64,000 bases of DNA from DAHUXN01 sp963729815 (GTDB taxonomy: Bacteria; Acidobacteriota; Terriglobia; Acidiferrales; UBA7541): NCBI GenBank assembly GCA_963729815.1, contig CAVSPU010000004.1:868001-932000 (forward strand), read 5' to 3'. Shown here piece after piece: positions 17,996 through 25,664 of the stretch (positions within the stretch are counted from its first letter, which is position 1; each line of letters starts with the position of its first letter). A model generated the notes under the pieces. That model was not told the origin of the DNA. It did not search any database and saw nothing but the letters and a program-made list of their open reading frames with translations. Made by a program: the position numbers and the translations under genes.

Positions 17996-18730
17996 ATGGG
18001 CTCAATAATGTCCGGGGAAACCAATGGCTTCGCCGTGCGCGCGGAAAATGTGTCGCGCCACTATCAAATGGGATCCGCCGTTATTCCTGCCGTAGATGAC
18101 GTCACCCTTTCTATCCGCACGGGAGAGTTCGTCGCCCTGCTGGGCAGTTCCGGCTCGGGGAAATCCACGCTCCTGAATTTGCTGGCTGGTCTGGACCGTC
18201 CCACAGCCGGCGCCATCGTCGTCCAGAACCGCAATCTCGCGGAAATGGATACTCACGAACTTGCGCGCTATCGCAGCCACATCGTCGGCATGGTCTTTCA
18301 AGCGTTCAATCTTCTCCCGCGCATGACGCTCGAGGAAAATGTCGAACTTCCCTTGCGTCTCGCGGAAGTGGGCCGCGCCGAGCGCGCCCCACGGGTGCGC
18401 GAAGCACTCGAGCGCGTCCATCTTGAAAAGCGGCTTACGCATCGCCCGAGTGAGCTTTCCGGCGGCGAGCAACAGCGTGCCGCGCTCGCCCGCGCCTTGG
18501 TCAATCGGCCGTCCATCCTTCTTGCTGATGAACCAACCGGAAATCTCGACAGCACCACTGGCGAGGAGATCATGCTCTTGCTGAAGAATTTCAATGAGAC
18601 ATTGCGCATGACGATCGTCATGGTCACGCACGAGCGTCCGTTGGCTGAGCGCTTCGCCGATCGCATCATCACGCTCGCCGATGGCAAGTTGGTCGGCGTT
18701 ACCGATGCAAGCAGGAGGACGCAGCGATGA
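17996..18730 (+). CDS. ABC transporter ATPase (LolD/MacB type)
   Basis: About 244 residues. Walker A is LLGSSGSGKSTLLN, the Q loop MVFQAFNLLPRMTLEENVELPL, the signature LSGGEQQRAALARALVN, Walker B SILLADEPTGNLDS, with TGEEIMLLL after it. This is the LolD/MacB/FtsE subgroup, which works with FtsX-like permeases in mechanotransmission or lipoprotein release. ATG at 17996 is chosen; GTG at 17981 and ATG at 18008 are in frame. It overlaps the following permease by 4 bases. Confidence 0.9.
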   Translation: MGSIMSGETNGFAVRAENVSRHYQMGSAVIPAVDDVTLSIRTGEFVALLGSSGSGKSTLLNLLAGLDRPTAGAIVVQNRNLAEMDTHELARYRSHIVGMVFQAFNLLPRMTLEENVELPLRLAEVGRAERAPRVREALERVHLEKRLTHRPSELSGGEQQRAALARALVNRPSILLADEPTGNLDSTTGEEIMLLLKNFNETLRMTIVMVTHERPLAERFADRIITLADGKLVGVTDASRRTQR

Positions 18731-20091
18731 AGCTTGGCGACCTCACCGAACTTGCCGTTCGCAATCTTCGCGAAGCGCTTTTGCGGAATTCGCTGACCAC
18801 CCTTGGTGTTGGTGTTGGCGTCGCGTCGCTCGTCGCCATGCTTTCCCTCGGTGTCGGCCTTCAGCAATTTGCTTCGAAGCGTCTTGCGAGTACGGGCCTT
18901 TTCAACGCCGTGTTTGTCGCGTCGCGAAGCGAGATGGGAGATTTTGGCCGCCCCCGGCGAAACGCAGCCGAAAGCGCCGCCGAGCCATCGATACCGCTCG
19001 ACGAGGCCGCGCGGCAGGAAATCGCGCGGCTGCCCAATGTCACCGAGGTCTATCCCGAAATCCGTTTCATGACGGAAATCCGCTACGCGAATAATCCGTA
19101 TCCGACGATGGTTGCCGGCGTGCCGGAGTCGGCGCATTCGGATGGCGCGTTCGAAGGCATGCAGGGCACGTTTTTTTCGAGCGGAACCGCCGACGAGGCG
19201 ATCCTGCAAATTGAATTCGCCAAGGAGCTTTCGGACAATCCCGCTTCGCTGATTGGCAAAGACCTCGTGCTTCGTTATGCCGAGCGGCAATCGCTCTCTG
19301 GCTCGACTGTTGCCGGTTCTCCGCCGGGGAAAAAGGCGAACTCTGGCAACGGCGGATTTTCCGTGGTTCCGCACGAGCAACAATTGAAAATTGTCGGAAT
19401 TGTCTCCACCGAGCCGGGTGGTGGTTTCGGCGGCTTTGGCCGCAGCCGCGTCTTCATCCCTTTGCAGGTCGCGCAAACGCTCAGCGCGACAGAAGTAAAT
19501 GACCTTCGCTCGGTGCTGAATAGCTCGAACGTGAACCGCAATTACGCGAGCCTTACCGTGCGGGTGACCAGTCCCAAGCAAGTCGAAGCGGTCGAAACGG
19601 CGATCAAGGCCATGGGTTTCACCACTTTTTCTTTGCTGGACACCACGCGCAACCTTCGCTTGTTTTTTACTGTATTTGATCTCTTGCTTGGAATTTTCGG
19701 CAGCCTCGCGCTTGCCGTCGCCACGCTGGGCATTGTCAATACGCTGGTGATGGCGATCCTCGAGCGGCGGCGCGAAATCGGCGTCTTCAAAGCGCTGGGC
19801 GCCGACGATCGCGACGTCAAACAACTCTTCTTCGCGGAAGCCGGCGTGATGGGACTCGCCGGCGGCATCGTCGGCGTATTCCTCGGCTGGCTGATTGGCC
19901 GCGCCCTCACTTTCGGCACCAATGTCTATCTGGCTCGCCAAAATCTCCCCGCCGTGGATATTTCCGCTGTACCGCTCTGGTTGGCTATCGGGTCCGTTGG
20001 TTTCGCCGTGATCGTCAGCTTGATCGCGGGGCTTTATCCTGCATCGCGCGCCGCGCGCCTCAATCCAGTTGAGGCGCTGCGGTATGAATAG
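18727..20091 (+). CDS. FtsX/MacB-like ABC transporter permease
   Basis: 454 residues. Four membrane helices in MacB topology: one near residues 20-45, then three at the C-terminus (LLLGIFGSLALAVATLGIVNTLV; GLAGGIVGVFLGWLIG; AIGSVGFAVIVSLIAGLYPA). A MacB_PCD periplasmic domain lies between. It ends PASRAARLNPVEALRYE, the usual family terminus. It pairs with the preceding ATPase. No outer-membrane or fusion partner is beside it, so it may act on lipoproteins or a periplasmic protein. Cargo unknown. Confidence 0.9.
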   Translation: MKLGDLTELAVRNLREALLRNSLTTLGVGVGVASLVAMLSLGVGLQQFASKRLASTGLFNAVFVASRSEMGDFGRPRRNAAESAAEPSIPLDEAARQEIARLPNVTEVYPEIRFMTEIRYANNPYPTMVAGVPESAHSDGAFEGMQGTFFSSGTADEAILQIEFAKELSDNPASLIGKDLVLRYAERQSLSGSTVAGSPPGKKANSGNGGFSVVPHEQQLKIVGIVSTEPGGGFGGFGRSRVFIPLQVAQTLSATEVNDLRSVLNSSNVNRNYASLTVRVTSPKQVEAVETAIKAMGFTTFSLLDTTRNLRLFFTVFDLLLGIFGSLALAVATLGIVNTLVMAILERRREIGVFKALGADDRDVKQLFFAEAGVMGLAGGIVGVFLGWLIGRALTFGTNVYLARQNLPAVDISAVPLWLAIGSVGFAVIVSLIAGLYPASRAARLNPVEALRYE

Positions 20092-20977
20092 CCGGTTCCG
20101 CGCGGCGTTTTTTGCGGCGATTTGCTTCTTAGCGCTGGCTATGGCTCGTCCGGCGCGGGCGGCGCTCGGTCGCATCGAGTGCAATGCGATGCGCAGCGCG
20201 ATACTGCAGCGCAGCGTGCGCTACTGCGCGATTCTCCCGCCCAGCTACGATTCGGAAAAGGCGAGGCGATATCCTGTTCTCTATTTTCTTCACGGCCTGG
20301 GAGGAAACGAGCAAGTATTGGTCAGCTCGGGCGCGTGGAACTTGATTGAAGATCTTTGGGAGCAGAATCAGCTCGGCGAATTTCTCATCGTTACGCCCGA
20401 CGGTGACACGAGTTTTTACATCAACTCGCGTGACGGCCGCGAGCGTTATGAAGATTTCTTTGTTCATGAGTTTCTGCCATTTGTCGAGCGAACGTATCGG
20501 GTTCAGCCGGGGCGGCGCTCGCGCGGCATTGGCGGAATTTCCATGGGCGGCTATGGCGCGTTGCATCTGGCGTTTCATCATCCGGATTTATTCGTATCCG
20601 TGAGCGCGAGCAGCGCGGCGCTTCTCGCCAAATTGCCCGATGTAAAGTTCGCGGATCGGCGCCAGTCGGGTTTTTTGAGAGCGCTTTCTCCCTTTGGCAC
20701 GCCGTTCGAGCCGGCGTACTGGCGGCGCAACGATCCGCTGGCGATGGCCCGAACGGCGAACCTCGCCGGGCTGAAAATCTATTTTGATTGCGGCACGGAG
20801 GATGATTACGGATTCGAAGCGGGCGCGCAGGCGCTTGATGACGTTTTGAAATCACAGCGGATTCCGCACGAATTTCACTTATATCCCGGCGGCCACAACT
20901 GGCAATACTTTGCGGCGCATTTGCCGGCAGCGCTGCAATTCCACTCGCGCGCGCTCGGACTGGGCCCGCGGCAATAA
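20084..20977 (+). CDS. Exported esterase (esterase D / antigen 85 family)
   Basis: About 297 residues from ATG 20084, which overlaps the permease stop by 8 bases. The signal peptide ends near RPARA. Alpha/beta-hydrolase features: oxyanion region YFLHGLGGNE, nucleophile Ser in GGISMGGYGAL, acid in FDCGTEDDYGF and His in YPGGHNWQYF. Family members are S-formylglutathione hydrolases, trehalose-ester esterases and feruloyl-type esterases. The coupling to the ABC exporter suggests that both act on the envelope. Substrate unknown. Confidence 0.88.
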   Translation: MNSRFRAAFFAAICFLALAMARPARAALGRIECNAMRSAILQRSVRYCAILPPSYDSEKARRYPVLYFLHGLGGNEQVLVSSGAWNLIEDLWEQNQLGEFLIVTPDGDTSFYINSRDGRERYEDFFVHEFLPFVERTYRVQPGRRSRGIGGISMGGYGALHLAFHHPDLFVSVSASSAALLAKLPDVKFADRRQSGFLRALSPFGTPFEPAYWRRNDPLAMARTANLAGLKIYFDCGTEDDYGFEAGAQALDDVLKSQRIPHEFHLYPGGHNWQYFAAHLPAALQFHSRALGLGPRQ

Positions 20978-21147
20978 ATGCCAATCTCATGCACGTTTGC
21001 ATCCCGGCAGGCGGGCTTGCATCCAAGAGCTCGTGGGCAAGCAGTGTATGCGGAAACCAGAAATCGCCGTGCGGCGCGAGACGAAATGGGAATTCTGGCG
21101 TCCAATGAACGTACGGAGCACACTTTGCCATCTCTTGAGGTGATCGA

Positions 21148-21582
21148 ATGAACGAGCAGAATTTTTCGAATCATGCACGAGTTGTTCCCGCATTTCACTT
21201 CGTAGCGCTGCCTATTCTTCTTCTGAATCTCGGCTGGTCGATCTATGAGCTTGTCCACACGTGGTTTTCGTTCGGCGCCGTTGTGGGCGTGCTTCTCGCG
21301 TTCGCTCTTTTGATTGTGGCGCTCTACGCCAGAATGTTCGCGCTGACGGTTCAGGACCGCGTGATTCGCCTGGAAATGCGGCTGCGGCTGGAGAAAATTC
21401 TTCCCGCGGACTTGAAGACGCGCATTCCGGAATTCGCGGTGGCCCAACTGATCGCGCTGCGTTTCGCGAGCGACGCGGAACTTCCGGACCTTGCGCGCCG
21501 GGTGATCGAGGAGAAGGTGAAGGACCGCAAAGCGATCAAACAAATGGTCAAGACGTGGAAAGCGGATTACCTGCGGGCGTAG
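21148..21582 (+). CDS. DUF6526-like membrane protein
   Basis: 144 residues. Two transmembrane helices (~residues 17-35 and 42-66) are followed by a charged cytoplasmic domain with LQ/VQDRVIRLEMRLRLEK, PEFAVAQLIALRFASDAELPD and VEDRKAIKQ-like segments. I recognise this as the DUF6526 type found in Acidobacteria and other phyla. Function unknown. ATG is preceded by GAGGTGATCGA. It is monocistronic. Confidence 0.75.
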   Translation: MNEQNFSNHARVVPAFHFVALPILLLNLGWSIYELVHTWFSFGAVVGVLLAFALLIVALYARMFALTVQDRVIRLEMRLRLEKILPADLKTRIPEFAVAQLIALRFASDAELPDLARRVIEEKVKDRKAIKQMVKTWKADYLRA

Positions 21583-21626
21583 ACATATGCACGCCGCGCG
21601 CGGATTGAACGAGAATGGCTCGGTTG

Positions 21627-22979
21627 TCATTTGCTTCCGCCGTGGCGGATGAAGAATTGCCATTTGTCGATGTTCGCCGGGACGGCGACGTCGAAGAAAC
21701 CCACCATCATTTCATCGTAAGTCTGATCGCCCCAGCGCACCGCAACCGTGGGGTCGGGGTTGTGCGGGTTGTTTTTGGAATTGTCGTACCACGCGACAGC
21801 CTGCAATTCAGTTCCTGCCTTGAGAAATAACGGCTGCGCCAGCCGGTAGCTTAATTGCCAGTAAAAATTGTAGTTCACGCGCAGCAGCGGCTCGATGGAG
21901 CCGTCGGGATGAACGATGTTGTATTCGAATTTCGTTCCTCGCAGATGCATGTGCGGGAAAAAACTCAGCAGCGTGCAATCGTTTGGCAATGTGCCGTGGA
22001 CTTCGACGCGAAAATCGGGAACGCCGGGCGGAATGATGAAACGATCGTTGGTAAGTTGTAGCGTCAACACGCGCTGCCTGGGCGGCTCTTTCGCAAAAAT
22101 CAGACCGATGCTTGTTTGATCCGTGGTTGGACGGCCCTTGGTGATGTAGTGCATTTGAAAAACGAGATCGGAGCCGGCGGGGATGAATTTCGCAATTCCC
22201 GAAGGCCACTCGTCCGGTGAACTTCCCGGCGCGTAAACAAGAAGAACGTCGCTGTCGGTCCATTTCGCGTCGCGGCGATCCTGCTCGTCTTTCAAGGTTG
22301 ACGCCGTGAATGGCACGCCGATGGGCGCGTGCCGCAACCATTTCGAGTCCGGCGGCCGTACGTAGACGACGGCGTGGTGCACGTTGGCGCGGCTCGACGG
22401 GCGAACCTCCGACATCTGAACCCATTCGCCGTGTGTGAAATTCGTGGGCACAATTTCGTATGTATACTCGACATCGCCGTCGGCGGGAATGGAAACGGGT
22501 ACAGGCATTTTCACGATGTCGTCGGGCTGAGGGATGACCCAGCCCGTTGCCCAATGCCGCGGCAGGGGCGCGTCGCGAGGATCGCCTGCGGGCACGCCAT
22601 CGTCAACCCAGGCTGCGAGGATCGCGATTTGCTTCGGCGAGAGCGAGGGATCGTCGGCGAAATGACCGCAGCAAGGATCGGCGAACCATGGCGGCATGAT
22701 GCGCCGCGTGACTTTCTCTTTGATCTGCTTCGCGTAGCGACGCGCCTGCGCATAAGTCTCGAGTGGCATGGGGGCAATTTCGTCCGGGCGATGACAAGCC
22801 TGGCAGTGCTGCTGGAGGATAGGGAGAACTTCACGGTAAAAAGTAATTGCGGTTGGGGGAGGGGCGTTTTTCTGGCGTGAAATTGCGGCGCAGAAAAATG
22901 CCGAGAAATAGATCGATGCGGTAGATGCGATGGCGAGCAGAGCGAAGCGGCGGCGCGAGGGTAGGGCGATATGATTCAT
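21627..22979 (-). CDS. Exported heme/copper protein (ascorbate-dependent monooxygenase-like)
   Basis: 450 residues with an N-terminal membrane/signal segment. A c-type heme motif CQACH (LQQHCQACHRPDEIAPMPL) lies in a cytochrome-like N-terminal domain. The C-terminal two-thirds carry histidine patterns of copper type II monooxygenases (ANVHHAVVYV and FFPHMHLRGTKFEY). Such heme plus Cu-monooxygenase-like proteins are common in Acidobacteria and planctomycete-like bacteria, but the reaction is not established. It is convergent with the DUF6526 gene. Confidence 0.75.
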   Translation of the reverse strand: MNHIALPSRRRFALLAIASTASIYFSAFFCAAISRQKNAPPPTAITFYREVLPILQQHCQACHRPDEIAPMPLETYAQARRYAKQIKEKVTRRIMPPWFADPCCGHFADDPSLSPKQIAILAAWVDDGVPAGDPRDAPLPRHWATGWVIPQPDDIVKMPVPVSIPADGDVEYTYEIVPTNFTHGEWVQMSEVRPSSRANVHHAVVYVRPPDSKWLRHAPIGVPFTASTLKDEQDRRDAKWTDSDVLLVYAPGSSPDEWPSGIAKFIPAGSDLVFQMHYITKGRPTTDQTSIGLIFAKEPPRQRVLTLQLTNDRFIIPPGVPDFRVEVHGTLPNDCTLLSFFPHMHLRGTKFEYNIVHPDGSIEPLLRVNYNFYWQLSYRLAQPLFLKAGTELQAVAWYDNSKNNPHNPDPTVAVRWGDQTYDEMMVGFFDVAVPANIDKWQFFIRHGGSK

Positions 22980-23538
22980 GAGATCGCGATCCCTGAGGCC
23001 GATGAAGTGCTGGAAAAGCGAAAATCAGAAATCCATGAGAGGGTGCGAAATGTGGCGATTAGAAATTGGGCTGGCCTTTGTTTTGTGTGAGTTACGGCGA
23101 TTCCTAATTCCGCGGTGTGGCGATTAGAACGGACAAAATGGGAGAAGACGCAAGGCATCGCGTCGATTGTTCTTTGAGCTTCGCCGGTAACCGGGCCGGA
23201 TATTGAAGCAGCAAGAGGGCCGCTTCCTCGTCCTGCTGCAAGCTGTGAAGCCATCGCCTGCGCGCCTTCGCTGCTGCTTCTTGTCGCTCCCCGCAAAACT
23301 CCCTCCCAAACTGTCTTCCGTCGGCGCCGCTGCGTAGGCCGCGAACAAGTGCGGCGCGCACAGAAAAATCATGCGCGGCTGCCAGGTCAAATGCAAGGTG
23401 TAGTGGTTGTGGACTTTGGAGCGCGGAGATCCGCCGCGACAAGCGCTGCGCGATGCGGAACGGCGCTAGTAAGAAAAGCAGCAAGCGACCGGAAAGCGCC
23501 GAGAGGCGACGACGTGCAACGCGTGTACTATCTCTTCC
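22980..23538. other. Intergenic region, no gene recognised
   Basis: About 560 bases between two divergent genes. The 14-base sequence TGTGGCGATTAGAA occurs twice (23051-23064 and 23116-23129), 65 bp apart in the same orientation. Open frames on the minus strand (for example 23124-23396) run into murJ or lack any motif. It must contain promoters for both flanking genes but no convincing -35/-10 pair is seen. Confidence 0.5.
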
Positions 23539-25116
23539 GTGACGACTCAGGGCCTGAATCGCAAGATCATACAATCCACCGGCATCGTGATGGCGAGCGT
23601 GCTGCTCAGCCGCTTGCTGGGATTTGTGCGCGAGTGGACCGTGGCGCACCAGATTGGGTCGAACGCCATCACGGATGCGTACTACGCGGCATTCACGCTG
23701 CCGGATTTTTTGAATTATCTCGTGGCGGCGGGATCGTTGAGCATCACGTTCATACCCGTGTTCGCGAAATTCGTCGCCGCGGACCAGGAGGAAGAAGGCT
23801 GGCGCGTTTTTTCGACCGTGATGACATTCATGGGCCTCCTGGTGATAGCGTTCGTATGCGTGGCGGAGATTTTTGCGCCGCAACTGGTGGACGTGATCGC
23901 TCCGGGATTTGGCCCCGCGGAGAAACAGCATGTGGTTTTTCTGACGCGACTGATGCTGCCGGCGCAATTTTGCTTTTATCAGGGCGGAATTTTGAGCGCG
24001 GTGCAGTATGCGAAAGGGCGGTTCGTCGTGCCTTCGCTCGCGCCGCTGGTTTACAACATGATGATTATTCTCGGCGGCGTTCTGCTCGCTTCGAGAATTG
24101 GAATCACGGGGTTTTCGGTCGGAGTGCTTGCGGGAGCTCTTCTCGGAAATTTCCTGCTGCAGATTTACGGCGCGCATTTAGTGGGAGCGAAATTTTCTTT
24201 CGCGCTCGATTTGCGGCATCCAGGGTTCCGTCTTTTCCTGAAACTGTCCGTGCCGATCATGCTGGCGCTTTCGCTTTCGTTCACGGATGACTGGATCATT
24301 CGCTGGTTCGGGTCGTACCTGGTGCCCGCATCGATTACCTGGCTGACGTACGCGAAGACGCTGATGCGCGTGCCGCTCGGCGTGGTGGGACAGGCGATCG
24401 GCGTGGCGTCGTTTCCGGTGCTGGCGCAATTGTATTCGGAGGGGAAATTCACGGAGCTGAACCGCGTATTGAACGACACACTGAAAGGCCTGATGCTGCT
24501 GCTTATCCCCATTTCCGCGTTCACGATTGCGGAGAGCCCGTATGTGGTACATCTCGTTTTCTCGCACACGCGCCTGCGTGCATTCGATTTGCAGGCGACG
24601 GCATCCACGCTGGCGCTTTTCTCGCTGGGAATGTTCGCGTGGGGAGCACAAAACTTGCTCGCGCGAGGCTTTTATGCGGCGCGCGATACCTGGACGCCGG
24701 CGATCGCCGGAACGGCGCTGACTTTTCTGGATTTACCGATTTACTGGTGGCTGGTGCGGCGGGCGCAACACTTGGGACTGGCGCTGGCGAGTTCGATCGG
24801 CATCACGCTGCTGACGCTTGTTCTTTTTGTCCTGCTGGTGCGGCGGACGAAAGACCACGGGGTCAGGGATCTGCTGCTGTTTTTCGGCAAGGTCACAGTC
24901 GCGTCCATGGTTGCGGCTGGTGCGATTTATGAATTGGCAAAATGGCTTTCGCGCTCGATCGCGTGGCAGCGGACGCTAGGATCTTTTGAGATTCTGGTCG
25001 TTGGGACGGCAGTGGGGCTATTGATTCTGATCCCAATTCTGAAACTCTTCCGGATCCGTGAAGTGGATGCGTATCTTGCCCGGCTAAGATTGAGGTTTTG
25101 GGCCCCCTGGCGCTGA
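23539..25116 (+). CDS. murJ: Lipid II flippase MurJ
   Basis: 525 residues, polytopic with about 14 hydrophobic helices. It opens with the MurJ/MviN signature SVLLSRLLGFVREWTVAHQIG followed by TDAYYAAFTLPDFLNYLVAAG. Internal landmarks are VQYAKGRFVVPSLAPLVYN and a late FYAARDTWTPAIAGT. It flips the peptidoglycan precursor across the inner membrane. It starts at GTG 23539 with no clear ribosome binding site. It stands alone, not in a mur cluster. Confidence 0.93.
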   Translation: MTTQGLNRKIIQSTGIVMASVLLSRLLGFVREWTVAHQIGSNAITDAYYAAFTLPDFLNYLVAAGSLSITFIPVFAKFVAADQEEEGWRVFSTVMTFMGLLVIAFVCVAEIFAPQLVDVIAPGFGPAEKQHVVFLTRLMLPAQFCFYQGGILSAVQYAKGRFVVPSLAPLVYNMMIILGGVLLASRIGITGFSVGVLAGALLGNFLLQIYGAHLVGAKFSFALDLRHPGFRLFLKLSVPIMLALSLSFTDDWIIRWFGSYLVPASITWLTYAKTLMRVPLGVVGQAIGVASFPVLAQLYSEGKFTELNRVLNDTLKGLMLLLIPISAFTIAESPYVVHLVFSHTRLRAFDLQATASTLALFSLGMFAWGAQNLLARGFYAARDTWTPAIAGTALTFLDLPIYWWLVRRAQHLGLALASSIGITLLTLVLFVLLVRRTKDHGVRDLLLFFGKVTVASMVAAGAIYELAKWLSRSIAWQRTLGSFEILVVGTAVGLLILIPILKLFRIREVDAYLARLRLRFWAPWR

Positions 25117-25245
25117 CTCCGCTATTCCATTGATAACACTGGCCTTCCGCGTCCATCGATGGTTTGAAAGGTAGTACTGGTTTCCCATAGCTGCCGGAGA
25201 ATGGGCACGAAATAATGCGGAGTAAGGTAGCTCCGAGGTGCCTTC

Positions 25246-25587
25246 ATGATCCAGGGGATTCTCACTCTATCAGGGTCAGCGTTGAAGCCCGTGTCGCGAC
25301 GAGATGCGCGAAGGCGGAAACGCACAAAATTGAATTTGTCGGCGCGCTTGTGGCCGTTCGAGCCGAAGTACCGGCATCTGCAGGAAGTGCGCAAGATCAA
25401 GAATTTCACGCGAGAAGGACTCTATTTCACGACCAATTTGACGCACTATTTCATTGGGATGAAGGTGCTGGTCACGTTTCCGTTTTCCGATAGGGCACCG
25501 GTGCAAAATGACTATCTGGGCGCGGTCGTGAGAATGGAGCGCTTAACGAACGGCATGCTTGGGGTTGCGCTGCGATTTGTTTTTTGA
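25246..25587 (+). CDS. PilZ-domain protein (possible c-di-GMP binder)
   Basis: 113 residues, a single PilZ domain. The arginine-rich entry motif RRDARRRKRTKL corresponds to RxxxR. The second motif (D/N)xSxxG appears as NFTREG, where Thr replaces Ser. Then follow beta strands GLYFTT, KVLVTFPF and GAVVRMERL. The Thr substitution may still allow c-di-GMP binding. No catalytic domain or nearby diguanylate cyclase identifies its target. Confidence 0.75.
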   Translation: MIQGILTLSGSALKPVSRRDARRRKRTKLNLSARLWPFEPKYRHLQEVRKIKNFTREGLYFTTNLTHYFIGMKVLVTFPFSDRAPVQNDYLGAVVRMERLTNGMLGVALRFVF

Positions 25588-25602
25588 GGAAGAGTCTCTT
25601 TC

Positions 25603-25632
25603 CGATTCCCCAAGAATGGAATTGAGGAATCG
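25603..25632. terminator. Hairpin between convergent PilZ and FecR genes
   Basis: CGATTCC (25603-25609) and GGAATCG (25626-25632) form a 7-bp perfect stem around a 16-base loop, between the stops of the two convergent genes. No clean T-run follows on either strand, so a terminator role is plausible but weakly supported. Confidence 0.35.
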
Positions 25633-25664
25633 AAAAGGGGCTTACTGCTGAGGATTACCGAAAC

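Noticed and set aside
18298..20184. Very long open frame (628 codons) on the minus strand across the ABC ATPase, permease and esterase
   Set aside because: Its translation is Arg/His/Ala/Asp-rich with no domain, and the plus strand carries three well-conserved genes with family motifs. It is an antisense shadow of GC-rich coding sequence.
23124..23396. 90-codon minus-strand frame in the gap before murJ
   Set aside because: No ribosome binding site, no family resemblance and odd composition.
23104..24177. 357-codon minus-strand frame over the 5' half of murJ and its upstream region
   Set aside because: Low-complexity His/Arg-rich translation, no motif; murJ on the other strand is certain.
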